From NCBI RefSeq assembly GCF_001428505.1, contig NZ_LMHU01000001.1:202273-266272 (forward strand): a DNA stretch of 64,000 nucleotides. Direction: 5' to 3'. A program made the translations under genes and the position numbers. Of the stretch, positions 15,385-23,222 are shown one piece after another. The notes under the pieces were generated by a model, which saw only the letters and a program-made list of their open reading frames with translations, ran no database searches and was not told the DNA's origin. How positions within the stretch are numbered: position 1 is the stretch's first letter; every line of letters begins with the position of its first letter. Source of the stretch: Terrabacter sp. Root181 (GTDB taxonomy: Bacteria; Actinomycetota; Actinomycetes; Actinomycetales; Dermatophilaceae).

Positions 15385-16608
15385 GTGACCGATGACCTGT
15401 GGCGCAGCGTGACGCCGCAGGTCATCGGTGCGCTCGTGCGCCGCTACCGCGACTTCGACCGCGCCGAGGAGGCCGCCCAGGAGGCGCTGCTCGCCGCCGC
15501 CGCGCAGTGGCCCGAGGACGGCGTGCCCGACGACCCCAAGGCGTGGCTCATCCGGGTCGGCTCGCGCCGGCTCATCGACGGCCTGCGCAGCGACGAGGCA
15601 CGAGAGCGTCGTGAGCTCGCCGACGCGACGCGGGCTCCTGCCGACGAGCTCGTGGCCCCGCCGCCGTATGCCGTCGGGCCGGGTGACCACGACGACACCC
15701 TGACGCTGCTCCTCCTCTGCTGCCACCCCGCGCTCGCCCCGGCGTCCCGGATCGCCTTGACCCTCAGGGCAGTCGGCGGCCTCACCACCGCGCAGATCGC
15801 GCACGCCTTCCTCGTGCCCGAGGCGACGATGGCCCAGCGGATCAGCCGGGCCAAGCAGCGGATCCGCGAGTCGGGCGCGGAGTTCCGGATGCCGCCGCCC
15901 GACGACGTGCCGGACCGTCTGCGCGAGGTGCTCCACGTCCTCTACCTCGTGTTCACCGAGGGGCACACGGCAAGCACCGGTGACGAGCTGCACCGGGTCG
16001 ACCTGACGGCAGAGGCGATCCGCCTCACGCGCCAGGCGCACGCCCTCCTGCCCGACGACGGCGAGGTGGCCGGCCTCCTCGCCCTCATGCTGCTCACCGA
16101 GGCGCGGCGCCCCGCCCGCACGAACGAGGCGGGAGAGCTCGTGCCGCTCGCCGAGCAGGACCGCTCTCGGTGGGACACGGCATACGTCCACGAGGGCGTG
16201 GCCCTCGTGACCGACTCCCTGACGCGGACCCGGCTCGGGCCCTACCAGGTGCAGGCGGCCATCGCCGCGGTGCACGACGAGGCGCCCTCGGGGGCCGAGA
16301 CCGACTGGGAGCAGGTGCTCGCGCTCTACGGGCTCCTCGAGCAGCTCGCCCCCGGGCCGGTCGTGACGCTCAACCGCGCCGTCGCGCTCGCGATGGTCGA
16401 GGGGCCGGCCGCAGGTCTGGCGGTGCTGGACGACCTCGAGCAGGACAAGCGTCTCGCCCGGCACCACCGCCTGCACGCCGTGCGGGCGCACCTGCTCGAG
16501 ATGTCCGGCGACACCGAGAGGGCCCGCGAGAGCTACCTGCTCGCGTCACGTCTCACGACGAGCATCCCCGAGCAGGACCACCTCCGACGAAAGGCCGAAG
16601 CCCTGTGA
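15385..16608 (+). CDS. ECF42-type sigma factor with C-terminal TPR-like domain
   Basis: 407 residues, far longer than a plain ECF (about 180-200). Sigma-2 region DFDRAEEAAQEALLAAAAQWPEDGVP...AWLIRVGSRRLIDGLR, sigma-4 region IALTLRAVGGLTTAQIAHAFLV..AMAQRISRAKQRIR-like, then the long helical, TPR-like extension ending in TTSIPEQDHLRRKAEAL, typical of ECF42. The extension is known to be needed for activity in this group; no anti-sigma factor is usual or present here. GTG 15385 has GGGAGGA 7 nt upstream; GTG 15370 is possible. It shares a 4-nt GTGA overlap with the next gene. Confidence 0.9.
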   Translation: MTDDLWRSVTPQVIGALVRRYRDFDRAEEAAQEALLAAAAQWPEDGVPDDPKAWLIRVGSRRLIDGLRSDEARERRELADATRAPADELVAPPPYAVGPGDHDDTLTLLLLCCHPALAPASRIALTLRAVGGLTTAQIAHAFLVPEATMAQRISRAKQRIRESGAEFRMPPPDDVPDRLREVLHVLYLVFTEGHTASTGDELHRVDLTAEAIRLTRQAHALLPDDGEVAGLLALMLLTEARRPARTNEAGELVPLAEQDRSRWDTAYVHEGVALVTDSLTRTRLGPYQVQAAIAAVHDEAPSGAETDWEQVLALYGLLEQLAPGPVVTLNRAVALAMVEGPAAGLAVLDDLEQDKRLARHHRLHAVRAHLLEMSGDTERARESYLLASRLTTSIPEQDHLRRKAEAL

Positions 16609-17507
16609 GCGACGCCGCCGACACCCCCGCGCCCGCCGTGACCGAGAGCGACGTCGACCTCGGCGACGGTCACGTGCTCCACGTCTACGACACCGGCGGC
16701 CCGGGGACCCCGGACGTCGAGGCGCTCGTCGTCGTGTGGCACCACGGCACCCCGAACATCGGGGCGCCCCCGCAGCCGCTCTTCGCCGCGGCGGCCCGCC
16801 TCGGCATCCGCTGGGTGTCCTACGACCGGCCCGGCTACGGCGGCTCGACTGCTCGACCGGGTCGTGACGTCGCCTCGGCGGCGCGGGACGTCGCGGCCGT
16901 CGTCGACCACCTCGGCGTGGGCTCGTTCGCGGTGATGGGCCACTCGGGCGGAGGCACGCACGCTCTGGCCCCCGCGGCGCTGCTCGGCGACCGCGTGCTC
17001 GGCGTCGTGACCGTCTCGGGAGTGGCACCGTTCGGCGCCCCGGGGCTGGACTTCTTCGCCGGGATGGCGCCGGGCGGCGAGGCGTCGCTGCGTGCCGCGG
17101 CCGCCGGTCGCGAGGCCAAGGAGGCTCATGAGGCCGCTGCGGCCCAGGTGCCGGACGGCGAGGTCGACTTCGGCTTCGTGGAGGCGGACGAGGAGGCCTT
17201 CTCGGGTCCGTGGGGCTGGTTCGGTTCGGTCGTCGGCCCGGCGCTGGCGGCCGGCCCGGCCGCGCTCATCGACGACGACCTCGCCTACGTCTCCGACTGG
17301 GGCTTCGATCCCCGCGACGTCGCGGCGCCGGCGCTCGTCGTGCACGGCGGCGCCGACCGCATCGTGCCGGTCTCGCACGGCGAGTGGCTCGCGAGCGCGA
17401 TCCCCGACGCGGACCTGTGGCTCCAGCCTCTCGACGGTCACGTCTCCGTGCTCAGCACTGCCGAGGACGCCCTCACCTGGCTCGCCCGCGCCGCCCGCCG
17501 CTCCTGA
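16605..17507 (+). CDS. Alpha/beta hydrolase coupled to the ECF42 gene
   Basis: 300 residues, alpha/beta-hydrolase fold with HHGTPNIGAPP (oxyanion), MGHSGGGTHAL (nucleophile Ser), GGADRIVP (acid) and DGHVSVL (His). The start GTG overlaps the sigma-factor stop, so translation is coupled, and it probably belongs to the ECF42 operon. Family members include epoxide hydrolases, esterases and haloperoxidase-like enzymes; the substrate cannot be named. The stop is inside a 17-bp duplication. Confidence 0.82.
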   Translation: MSDAADTPAPAVTESDVDLGDGHVLHVYDTGGPGTPDVEALVVVWHHGTPNIGAPPQPLFAAAARLGIRWVSYDRPGYGGSTARPGRDVASAARDVAAVVDHLGVGSFAVMGHSGGGTHALAPAALLGDRVLGVVTVSGVAPFGAPGLDFFAGMAPGGEASLRAAAAGREAKEAHEAAAAQVPDGEVDFGFVEADEEAFSGPWGWFGSVVGPALAAGPAALIDDDLAYVSDWGFDPRDVAAPALVVHGGADRIVPVSHGEWLASAIPDADLWLQPLDGHVSVLSTAEDALTWLARAARRS

Positions 17508-17531
17508 GCGCCCACCGCTCCTGAGCGCCCG
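17498..17531. repeat. 17-bp duplication spanning a stop codon
   Basis: Two adjacent 17-bp copies of CCGCTCCTGAGCGCCC plus A or G (17498-17514, 17515-17531), followed by a third partial copy. The hydrolase stop (17505-17507) is in the first copy. Confidence 0.85.
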
Positions 17532-17545
17532 CCGCTCTGCCCGTT

Positions 17546-17587
17546 CGAGGTGATCGCGGGAGCCGGGTCGGTGCCGGCATCACCTCG
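17546..17587. terminator. Inverted repeat downstream of the ECF42 operon
   Basis: CGAGGTGAT (17546-17554) and ATCACCTCG (17579-17587) are perfect 9-bp arms around a 24-nt loop that itself contains GCCGG/CCGGC. Position suggests a terminator for the upstream operon, though an operator for the SDR gene at 17644 is possible. Confidence 0.45.
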
Positions 17588-17605
17588 ACCCGGCCGTCGC
17601 CCGGC

Positions 17606-17633
17606 TTGCGTTGGAGTGCACTCGAAGTCATAG
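17606..17633 (+). promoter_or_regulatory. MerR-type promoter upstream of SDR gene
   Basis: Possible -35 TTGCGT (17606-17611) and -10 TCATAG (17628-17633) flank a near-palindrome TTGGAGTGCACTCGAA (17611-17626) with the perfect core GAGTGCACTC. A dyad between -35 and -10 is the mark of MerR-regulated promoters. The start codon at 17644 is about 10 nt after the -10, so the message would be almost leaderless. No MerR gene is adjacent. Confidence 0.5.
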
Positions 17634-17643
17634 CGTCGAGCGC

Positions 17644-18468
17644 ATGACGAAAACGTGGTTCATCACCGGAACGTCCCGCGGGTTCGGTCGCGAGTGGGCG
17701 ACCGCCGCACTCGAGCGGGGCGACAACGTGGCCGCGACCGCCCGTGACACCTCGACCCTCGACGACCTCGTCCAGACCTACGGCGACCGGCTGCTGCCGA
17801 TCGCCCTCGACGTCACCGACCGCGACGCGGACATCGCAGCCGTCCAGCAGGCGCACCAGCGCTTCGGCCGGCTCGACGTCGTCATCAACAACGCCGGCTA
17901 CGGCCACTTCGGCTTCGTCGAGGAGCTGAGCGAGGCCGACGTCCGCAACCAGCTGGAGACGAACTTCTTCGGCGCCCTCTGGGTCACGCAGGCGGCGTTG
18001 CCGATCATGCGCGAGCAGGGATCCGGCCACATCATCCAGGTCAGCTCGATCGGCGGCATCTCCGCGTTCCCGATCGTCGGCGCCTACCACGCGTCGAAGT
18101 GGGCGCTCGAGGGTCTGAGCCAGTCGCTCGCCCAGGAGGTCGCGCCCTTCGGCATCCACGTCACGCTCATCGAGCCCGGCGGCTTCTCGACCGACTGGGC
18201 CGGCCCGTCGGCCAAGCACTCGGCGCCGTCGTCGCCCTACGACGACATCCGCGAGCGGACCCACCGCGAGCGCGCGGCCCGCAACACGTCGGGCCCCGGC
18301 GACCCCAAGGCCTCCGCGGCCGCCGTGCTCAAGGTCGTCGACGCCGACGAGCCGCCGCTGCGCGTTTTCTTCGGCGCGGCCCCGCTCTCGATCGCCAAGG
18401 CCGACTACGCCTCGCGGATCGAGACGTGGGAGAAGTGGGACGACGTGTCCCAGCTCGCCCAGGGCTGA
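17644..18468 (+). CDS. Short-chain dehydrogenase/reductase
   Basis: 274 residues, classical SDR. Cofactor motif WFITGTSRGFGREW (TGxxxGxG), NNAGYG structural motif, catalytic Ser in VSSIGG and the YHASK pair. The Arg after the second glycine region (ATARDTSTLDD) suggests NADP(H). The substrate-binding C-terminal part is like that of SDRs often annotated as oxidoreductases near MerR promoters. The gene is monocistronic, ends before a strong terminator, and has a MerR-type promoter just upstream. Substrate unknown. Confidence 0.9.
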   Translation: MTKTWFITGTSRGFGREWATAALERGDNVAATARDTSTLDDLVQTYGDRLLPIALDVTDRDADIAAVQQAHQRFGRLDVVINNAGYGHFGFVEELSEADVRNQLETNFFGALWVTQAALPIMREQGSGHIIQVSSIGGISAFPIVGAYHASKWALEGLSQSLAQEVAPFGIHVTLIEPGGFSTDWAGPSAKHSAPSSPYDDIRERTHRERAARNTSGPGDPKASAAAVLKVVDADEPPLRVFFGAAPLSIAKADYASRIETWEKWDDVSQLAQG

Positions 18469-18477
18469 GCCGGCCGG

Positions 18478-18511
18478 GAGTGCCTGACCCGCGAGCGTGG
18501 GTCAGGCACTC
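18478..18511. terminator. 13-bp perfect-stem bidirectional terminator
   Basis: GAGTGCCTGACCC (18478-18490), 8-nt loop, GGGTCAGGCACTC (18499-18511). It starts 10 nt after the SDR stop and contains the stop codon of the convergent hydrolase (18502-18504), so it serves both genes. Confidence 0.8.
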
Positions 18512-19347
18512 TCGTCCGCGAGGCGGCGAAGGGCCCGCAGCACCGAGCCCGGACGCTCCCACCACACGAAGTGCCCGGCGCCGTCGACGACCTCGACCCA
18601 CGCTCCGGGGATCGCGTCCGCCGTCGCCCCGCCGGCTCGGTCGGGCGGCATCGGGCTGCGCTCGCCGACGACGACCCCGACGGGGACCCGGATGTCGACC
18701 AGCCCCGACTCGAGGTCGGGGAGCCTCGCCTTGAGGTCGTTCCACAGGCCCACGTGGGCCTCCGGCGAGACGGTCATCTCGGGCCTCGGCATGACGTGCG
18801 AGGGGTCGCCGAAGTAGCCGGGCCACACCAGGTCCCAGGTCTCCGCCTCCTCCTCGGGCGTCGCCGTGCCGTTCATGTCCTTCTCGTCGAGCGCCTCGGC
18901 GCGTGCCCGCCGGTCGGCGGGGACCCGGGCGAACATCTCCGCACCGAACGCCTCCGCGGCCCCGTCGCCGACCCCACCGAGCGGGTCCACGGCGAGGACC
19001 CCGTGCAGCCGGTCGGGGATGGCCTCCGCGACATGGAAGCCGAGGTGCCCGCCCCAGGAGTGCCCGACGAACCAGGCGCGGTCCCAGCCGAGGTGGTCGA
19101 GCACCGCGACGGCGTCGCCGACCGCCTCCGCGACAGTGAAGGCACCCGTGGTCGTCGAGGGCGGGAGTCCGCGCTGCTGGTAGTAAGCGACCCGGAACCC
19201 GGCGGCGAGCTCCTCGACGAGGGTGCTCAGGTGGTCATAGCCCAGGCCCGGGCCGCCGTGGGCCAGCAGCACCGGCTGTCCCGCACCGGTGACGAACCCG
19301 CCGAGGTCGCCGTCGGTGCCCGAGGCGACGAAGTCTGTGCGCTCCAT
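18502..19347 (-). CDS. Alpha/beta hydrolase (proline iminopeptidase-like)
   Basis: 281 residues with LLAHGGPGLGYDHL (HGGPG oxyanion motif of the S33 family), YYQQRGLPPS, nucleophile elbow FVGHSWGGHLGF and C-terminal GAGHFVWWERPG with the catalytic His. The acid is likely in VVVGERSPMP, although the usual Asp is not obvious. The HGGPG and GxSWGG pair is typical of prolyl aminopeptidases and related hydrolases. ATG 19347 is used. Monocistronic, with a shared terminator. Confidence 0.8.
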   Translation of the reverse strand: MERTDFVASGTDGDLGGFVTGAGQPVLLAHGGPGLGYDHLSTLVEELAAGFRVAYYQQRGLPPSTTTGAFTVAEAVGDAVAVLDHLGWDRAWFVGHSWGGHLGFHVAEAIPDRLHGVLAVDPLGGVGDGAAEAFGAEMFARVPADRRARAEALDEKDMNGTATPEEEAETWDLVWPGYFGDPSHVMPRPEMTVSPEAHVGLWNDLKARLPDLESGLVDIRVPVGVVVGERSPMPPDRAGGATADAIPGAWVEVVDGAGHFVWWERPGSVLRALRRLADESA

Positions 19348-19524
19348 GGCCGAACGCTACGGCGGCAGCGCTGCCCGCGTACGCGCTTCGTGGGACCCGC
19401 CGCGCGCCACCCGACGTTCGCCTCCCGACGGGTGCAGCGCCTGCAGCGCCGGGCCCGTCGCGTGACCTCGCCGGTGGCGGGCTCGTTCTCCTCCGAGACC
19501 GACACCGGACGAAGGAGTCCCGCC

Positions 19525-20634
19525 GTGCCCCGTTCCTCACGCACCGCCCGCCGTGCCCGGCCTGCCGCAGCGCTCGTCGCGGCCCTCGCTGCAGCCGCCG
19601 CCCTCGCGACCGGCGGGGCCGCCGCGGCTCCCTCCGCCGTCGCGACGGACGCGCCGCACGTCGTGCAGCTCGGCGACTCCTACTCGGCCGGCAACGGCAC
19701 CGGCACCTACGAGGAGCGCAGCTGCTACCGCTCCCCGGACAACTACGGGTGGCAGGTCGCGGCCTCGATCGACGCGACCTACACCGACGCGGCCTGCAGC
19801 GGCGGGGTCGTCGCCGACATCCTCGAGCCGCGCCTGCTCGGTGACGCGTCCACGAAGACGGGGACGTACTCGGTCGACCCGGCGCGCCACCCCGACCAGA
19901 AGGCCGAGTGGCTGCGCCGGGCGCAGACCGAGCGGCTCTGCGGGGTGCCGGCACAGCCCGACTTCTCGTACACGTACACGTTCGTCGCGGGCGTCGGCGT
20001 GAACGACCTCTACACGGGCACCGTGTCGTGCCAGCTCGTCGCGCGTCCGCAGATCGACGCGGTCACGCCCGACACCGACCTCGCCCTCCTCACCATCGGC
20101 GGCAACGACATCGGCTTCTCCACGATCGTCGTCGACTGCCTGACCCTGCGTGACCCGTCGAGCTGCCGCCAGTCCCTCGAGGCGGCCTCGGCCAAGGCGC
20201 CCGAGATGGTCCAGCGCACCAAGGACGCGCTGCGGGCCGTCGTCGCGCGCTCGGGCGGTCACGCGCAGGTCTACCTGCTCAGCTACCCGTTCCTCATCGA
20301 CACCGAGAGCTACGCCATCCCCGAGGTCGCGCCGGTCTACGACGCCGGCCGGGCGCTCAACGACCTCCAGCGGCTCGGTGACGACCTCCAGGCTCGCGGC
20401 GTCGCCGAGCTCAACGCCGAGGACGGGACGACGCCGTACCACTTCGTCGACACCGTCAAGGCCGCCTGGGGCGGTCGCGTCCACGGCCTCGACCCGCACG
20501 TCGTCGCCGACAACTCCGCGGCATGGCTCGTCCCCGTCGGGACGCCGGGCCGCGACGTCGCCGAGTTCGTCCACCCGACCCAGGCCGGCTGGGACGCGAC
20601 CGCCGGAGCCCTCCGGGTCGCCGTCACCGGCTGA
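19525..20634 (+). CDS. Secreted SGNH/GDSL esterase
   Basis: 369 residues. Sec signal peptide RSSRTARRARPAAALVAA... with cleavage near ATGGAAAAPS. SGNH blocks: LGDSYSAGNG (Ser52), TIGGNDIGFS (Asn), and FVHPTQAGW (His). Actinobacterial relatives hydrolyse lipids or other esters outside the cell. Several cysteines (CYRSPDNYGW, CSGG, RLCGVP, SCQL, DCLTL, SCRQS) probably form disulfides, as in Streptomyces SGNH lipases. GTG 19525 follows GAAGGAG. Downstream is the first of two matching motif-built hairpins. Confidence 0.85.
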   Translation: MPRSSRTARRARPAAALVAALAAAAALATGGAAAAPSAVATDAPHVVQLGDSYSAGNGTGTYEERSCYRSPDNYGWQVAASIDATYTDAACSGGVVADILEPRLLGDASTKTGTYSVDPARHPDQKAEWLRRAQTERLCGVPAQPDFSYTYTFVAGVGVNDLYTGTVSCQLVARPQIDAVTPDTDLALLTIGGNDIGFSTIVVDCLTLRDPSSCRQSLEAASAKAPEMVQRTKDALRAVVARSGGHAQVYLLSYPFLIDTESYAIPEVAPVYDAGRALNDLQRLGDDLQARGVAELNAEDGTTPYHFVDTVKAAWGGRVHGLDPHVVADNSAAWLVPVGTPGRDVAEFVHPTQAGWDATAGALRVAVTG

Positions 20635-20669
20635 GCTCCACGGGGTTCGGGACACCGGCCCCGCTGGGA

Positions 20670-20709
20670 CGAGGTATGCCGTCGCGTCCGGTCGCGACGG
20701 CATACCTCG
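20670..20709. terminator. 17-bp hairpin built from inverted GTATGCCG motifs (copy 1)
   Basis: CGAGGTATGCCGTCGCG (20670-20686), loop TCCGGT, and its perfect reverse complement (20693-20709). Each arm contains the motif GTATGCCG that is scattered through the window. It lies 36 nt after the SGNH gene stop and 27 nt before the convergent TetR gene stop. An almost identical hairpin lies at 22941-22980. Confidence 0.85.
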
Positions 20710-20736
20710 GTCACGTCGTGGTGGGGACCGCCGAGC

Positions 20737-21336
20737 TCAGGTGAGCGGCGAGACGGCGCCCATGACCTCGTCGAGCAGGGGTGCCAGGCGGACGGAGGGG
20801 TCGCCGGCCCACGTCGTCTGGGCGATCTCGAGGCAGGCCAGGGCGCTGCTCGTCATCGCCGCCGCGCGGACGTCGGGCCCGCGGTGGGCGCGGCGGCGAG
20901 GCATCCGCTCGGCGACGAGGGGGGTGAGCGACTCGAGCCAGCGGCGGTGCAGCTCGGTGACCGTCCCGCGCAGCACGGGCTCGCGGTGGAGCATCAGCTG
21001 GAGGGGGCGTGAGCTCACGGCGTGGGTCTCCTGAAGGCTGACGATCGCCTCGAAGGCCCTCCGCAGGGCCGCCCACGGCGACTCGTCGGCCGGTCGCTCA
21101 CGCATTGCGTCGACGACGGACTCGCCGGACTCGAGGAGCCGGTCGAGGACGAGGTCCTCCTTGCTCTCGAAGTAGCGGAAGAACGTGCGCCGCGACATGC
21201 CGGCCGCGGCGGCGATCTGTTCGACGGTCGTCAGCTCGAAGCCCTGCGTCGCGAAGAGGCGCCACGCCTGCTTCGACACCTCGTCGCGCACGGCCCCACG
21301 GGCGCGGTCCCGGAGGGTCGTCGGCGTCGCTGGCAT
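20737..21336 (-). CDS. TetR/AcrR-family regulator
   Basis: 199 residues. N-terminal HTH at residues 15-62 (AVRDEVSKQAWRLFATQGFELTTVEQIAAAAGMSRRTFFRYFESKEDLV) and a helical ligand domain with the actinobacterial pattern RDRARGAVRDEV. Divergent from an MFS exporter gene; the 104-nt gap has two inverted repeats sharing GTGTC/GACAC half-sites, so it probably represses the exporter and itself. ATG 21336. Ligand unknown. Confidence 0.9.
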   Translation of the reverse strand: MPATPTTLRDRARGAVRDEVSKQAWRLFATQGFELTTVEQIAAAAGMSRRTFFRYFESKEDLVLDRLLESGESVVDAMRERPADESPWAALRRAFEAIVSLQETHAVSSRPLQLMLHREPVLRGTVTELHRRWLESLTPLVAERMPRRRAHRGPDVRAAAMTSSALACLEIAQTTWAGDPSVRLAPLLDEVMGAVSPLT

Positions 21337-21374
21337 GCGGCCATCCTAGCAGGCTCTGGCATCGCCTGCCGTGT

Positions 21375-21415
21375 TTGACACCGGGTGTCACGATGGGCGT
21401 ACAGTGTCAGGACAC
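21375..21415. promoter_or_regulatory. Two TetR-type operators around the MFS promoter
   Basis: TTGACA at 21375-21380 is a good -35, and TACAGT at 21400-21405 a possible -10 (19-nt spacer, longer than ideal). Operator 1, TGACACCGGGTGTCA (21376-21390), overlaps the -35; operator 2, GTGTCAGGACAC (21404-21415), overlaps the -10 and start region. The centres are about 26 bp apart. Confidence 0.6.
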
Positions 21416-21440
21416 CGCAGTTCTTCCCGTAGGAGTCCGC

Positions 21441-22922
21441 ATGTCCGTCAGCACCGAGCCGCCCGAGACGGCAGCCTCGACCGTGGCGACCACCGAGCCG
21501 GCCACCCGGCGGGCCGGCGAGGAGACCACGACCTCGAACCGGGCCACCGTCCAGCTCGTCTTCGTCGGCCTCGGCGCCCTCGTCGTCGCGCTCTCGCAGT
21601 CGCTGCTCGTCCCCGTCCTGTCGACCCTGCCGGCCGACCTCCACACGTCCGCGAGCAACGTCTCGTGGCTGCTCACCTCGACGCTGCTCGTCGCCGCCAT
21701 CTCAGTGCCGATCATGGGCCGCCTCGGCGACATGTTCGGCAAGCGCCGGATGCTCCTCGTCTCGCTCGCCGCCCTGACGCTCGGCTCGCTCCTCACGGCC
21801 GTGACCGACAACATCGCCCTGCTCATCGCCGGCCGCGCGATCCAGGGCATGGCCGCCGCCGCGATCCCGCTCGGGATCAGCCTGCTCATGACGACGATGC
21901 CCAAGGAGCGCGTCGCGTCGTCCGTCGCCCTCGTCAGCGCGATGCTCGGCGTCGGTGGCGCGCTCGGACTGCCCCTGGCCGGCTTCGTCGCCGAGCACTT
22001 CTCCTTCCACGCCCTCTTCTGGATCACCTCGTTCGCGGGCCTCGTCGCCCTCGTCGGCATCCGCCTGATGGTCCCCGAGGCGCCGGGCCGCAGCGGTGGT
22101 CGGGTCGACATCGTCGGTGCCGTGCTCATGGGCAGCGCGCTCCTGACGCTCCTGCTGCCGCTGACGCAGAGCGCCGCGTGGGGCTGGTCGGACCCCCGTG
22201 TCTGGTGGCTGCTCGGTGCGTCCGCCGTGCTCTTCGTGGTCTTCGGCTGGAGCCAGACCCGCATCCGCGAGCCGCTCGTCGACCTCAGGGCGCTGCGCAG
22301 GCGCCCGATCGTGCTGACCAACATCGCCTCGGTCCTCTTCGGCTTCGCCCTCTTCGCCTCGTTCCTCGGCACGGCGTCGTTCATCGAGGCCCCGGCGGCG
22401 AGCGGCTACGGCTTCGGCGCGAGCCTGATGACCGGTGGTCTGGCCCTGCTCCCGAGCGGCATCGCGATGATCATCTTCTCGCCGATCGCCGCCCGCCTCA
22501 TCGGCTCGTGGGGTGCGCCGCAGACCCTCGCCCTCGGCGCGGTGATCGTCGCCCTCGGCTGGTTCATGCGCATCGTCTGGACCGCGAGCCTCACCGAGGT
22601 CATCATCGGCACGACCGTGGTCGGGATCGGCACGGGCATCGGCTACGCCGCCATCCCGTCGCTCATCAACGAGCACTCGCCGCGCTCCGAGATCGCGGCC
22701 GCCAACGGCCTCAACGCGCTGTTTCGCAGCCTCGGCAGCTCGCTGGCCTCGGCTCTCGGTGGCAGCATCCTCGCCGCCAACACGGTCATCCTCGGAGCCT
22801 TCGCGGTGCCGTCCCTGACGGCCTACCGCCAGCTCTTCGCGCTGTGCGCCGGGGCCGCGCTGCTCGCCGCGGTCGTCGTCCTCTTCATCCGGCGCTCACC
22901 CGAGCCGGCGGCTGCCGCCTGA
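21441..22922 (+). CDS. MFS multidrug transporter (DHA2-type)
   Basis: 493 residues with about 14 hydrophobic segments, as in the DHA2 (14-helix) drug:H+ antiporters. Motif A is GRLGDMFGKRRMLLVSL after helix 2, and the helix-5 motif region is VSAMLGVGGALGLPLAGFV. The first 38 residues are hydrophilic and Thr-rich, then helix 1 begins. ATG 21441 follows AGGAG by 5 nt. It is divergent from its likely TetR repressor. Expected to export cationic or amphipathic compounds; the actual substrate is unknown. Confidence 0.9.
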   Translation: MSVSTEPPETAASTVATTEPATRRAGEETTTSNRATVQLVFVGLGALVVALSQSLLVPVLSTLPADLHTSASNVSWLLTSTLLVAAISVPIMGRLGDMFGKRRMLLVSLAALTLGSLLTAVTDNIALLIAGRAIQGMAAAAIPLGISLLMTTMPKERVASSVALVSAMLGVGGALGLPLAGFVAEHFSFHALFWITSFAGLVALVGIRLMVPEAPGRSGGRVDIVGAVLMGSALLTLLLPLTQSAAWGWSDPRVWWLLGASAVLFVVFGWSQTRIREPLVDLRALRRRPIVLTNIASVLFGFALFASFLGTASFIEAPAASGYGFGASLMTGGLALLPSGIAMIIFSPIAARLIGSWGAPQTLALGAVIVALGWFMRIVWTASLTEVIIGTTVVGIGTGIGYAAIPSLINEHSPRSEIAAANGLNALFRSLGSSLASALGGSILAANTVILGAFAVPSLTAYRQLFALCAGAALLAAVVVLFIRRSPEPAAAA

Positions 22923-22940
22923 GTCCCGGCCCAGACCGGA

Positions 22941-22980
22941 CGAGGTATGCCGTCGCGCCCGGTCGCGACGGCATACCTCG
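22941..22980. terminator. 17-bp hairpin built from inverted GTATGCCG motifs (copy 2)
   Basis: Left arm 22941-22957, loop CCCGGT, right arm 22964-22980. Identical to the hairpin at 20670-20709 except for one loop base. It begins 19 nt after the MFS stop, so it most likely terminates that transcript. Confidence 0.85.
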
Positions 22981-23053
22981 TCACCCCCTCTCGAGTGAGC
23001 GCCCGACCCCACTCGACTGAGCGCTCCGCGTCGTGGTGTGGTCGCGCGGCGGC

Positions 23054-23206
23054 TCAGAGCTCGAGGGTCATGAAGGTGCTGTGCGGGTCGGGTCGCTTGG
23101 AGCCGAAGGGTCCGCACCCGGTGAACCCGTCCGCGGCGTAGAGCGCCCGCGCCGGAGCGAAGCAGTCGTCGAGCGTGATCAGCATCGCCCTGTCATCCGG
23201 CACCTT
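23054..23206 (-). pseudogene. C-terminal remnant of a GNAT acetyltransferase
   Basis: Reverse-strand translation ends ARALYAADGFTGCGPFG followed by SKRPDPHSTFMTLEL and a stop. ARALYxxxGFxxCGPFG is the classic C-terminal acetyl-CoA-proximal helix and strand of GNAT N-acetyltransferases. The N-terminal two-thirds, including the V motif RGxGxG, is absent: the DUF429 gene ends 17 nt upstream. The piece from ATG 23185 is only 43 residues. It looks like the residue of a deletion. Confidence 0.65.
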
Positions 23207-23222
23207 TGGGGGCGCTCGACGT

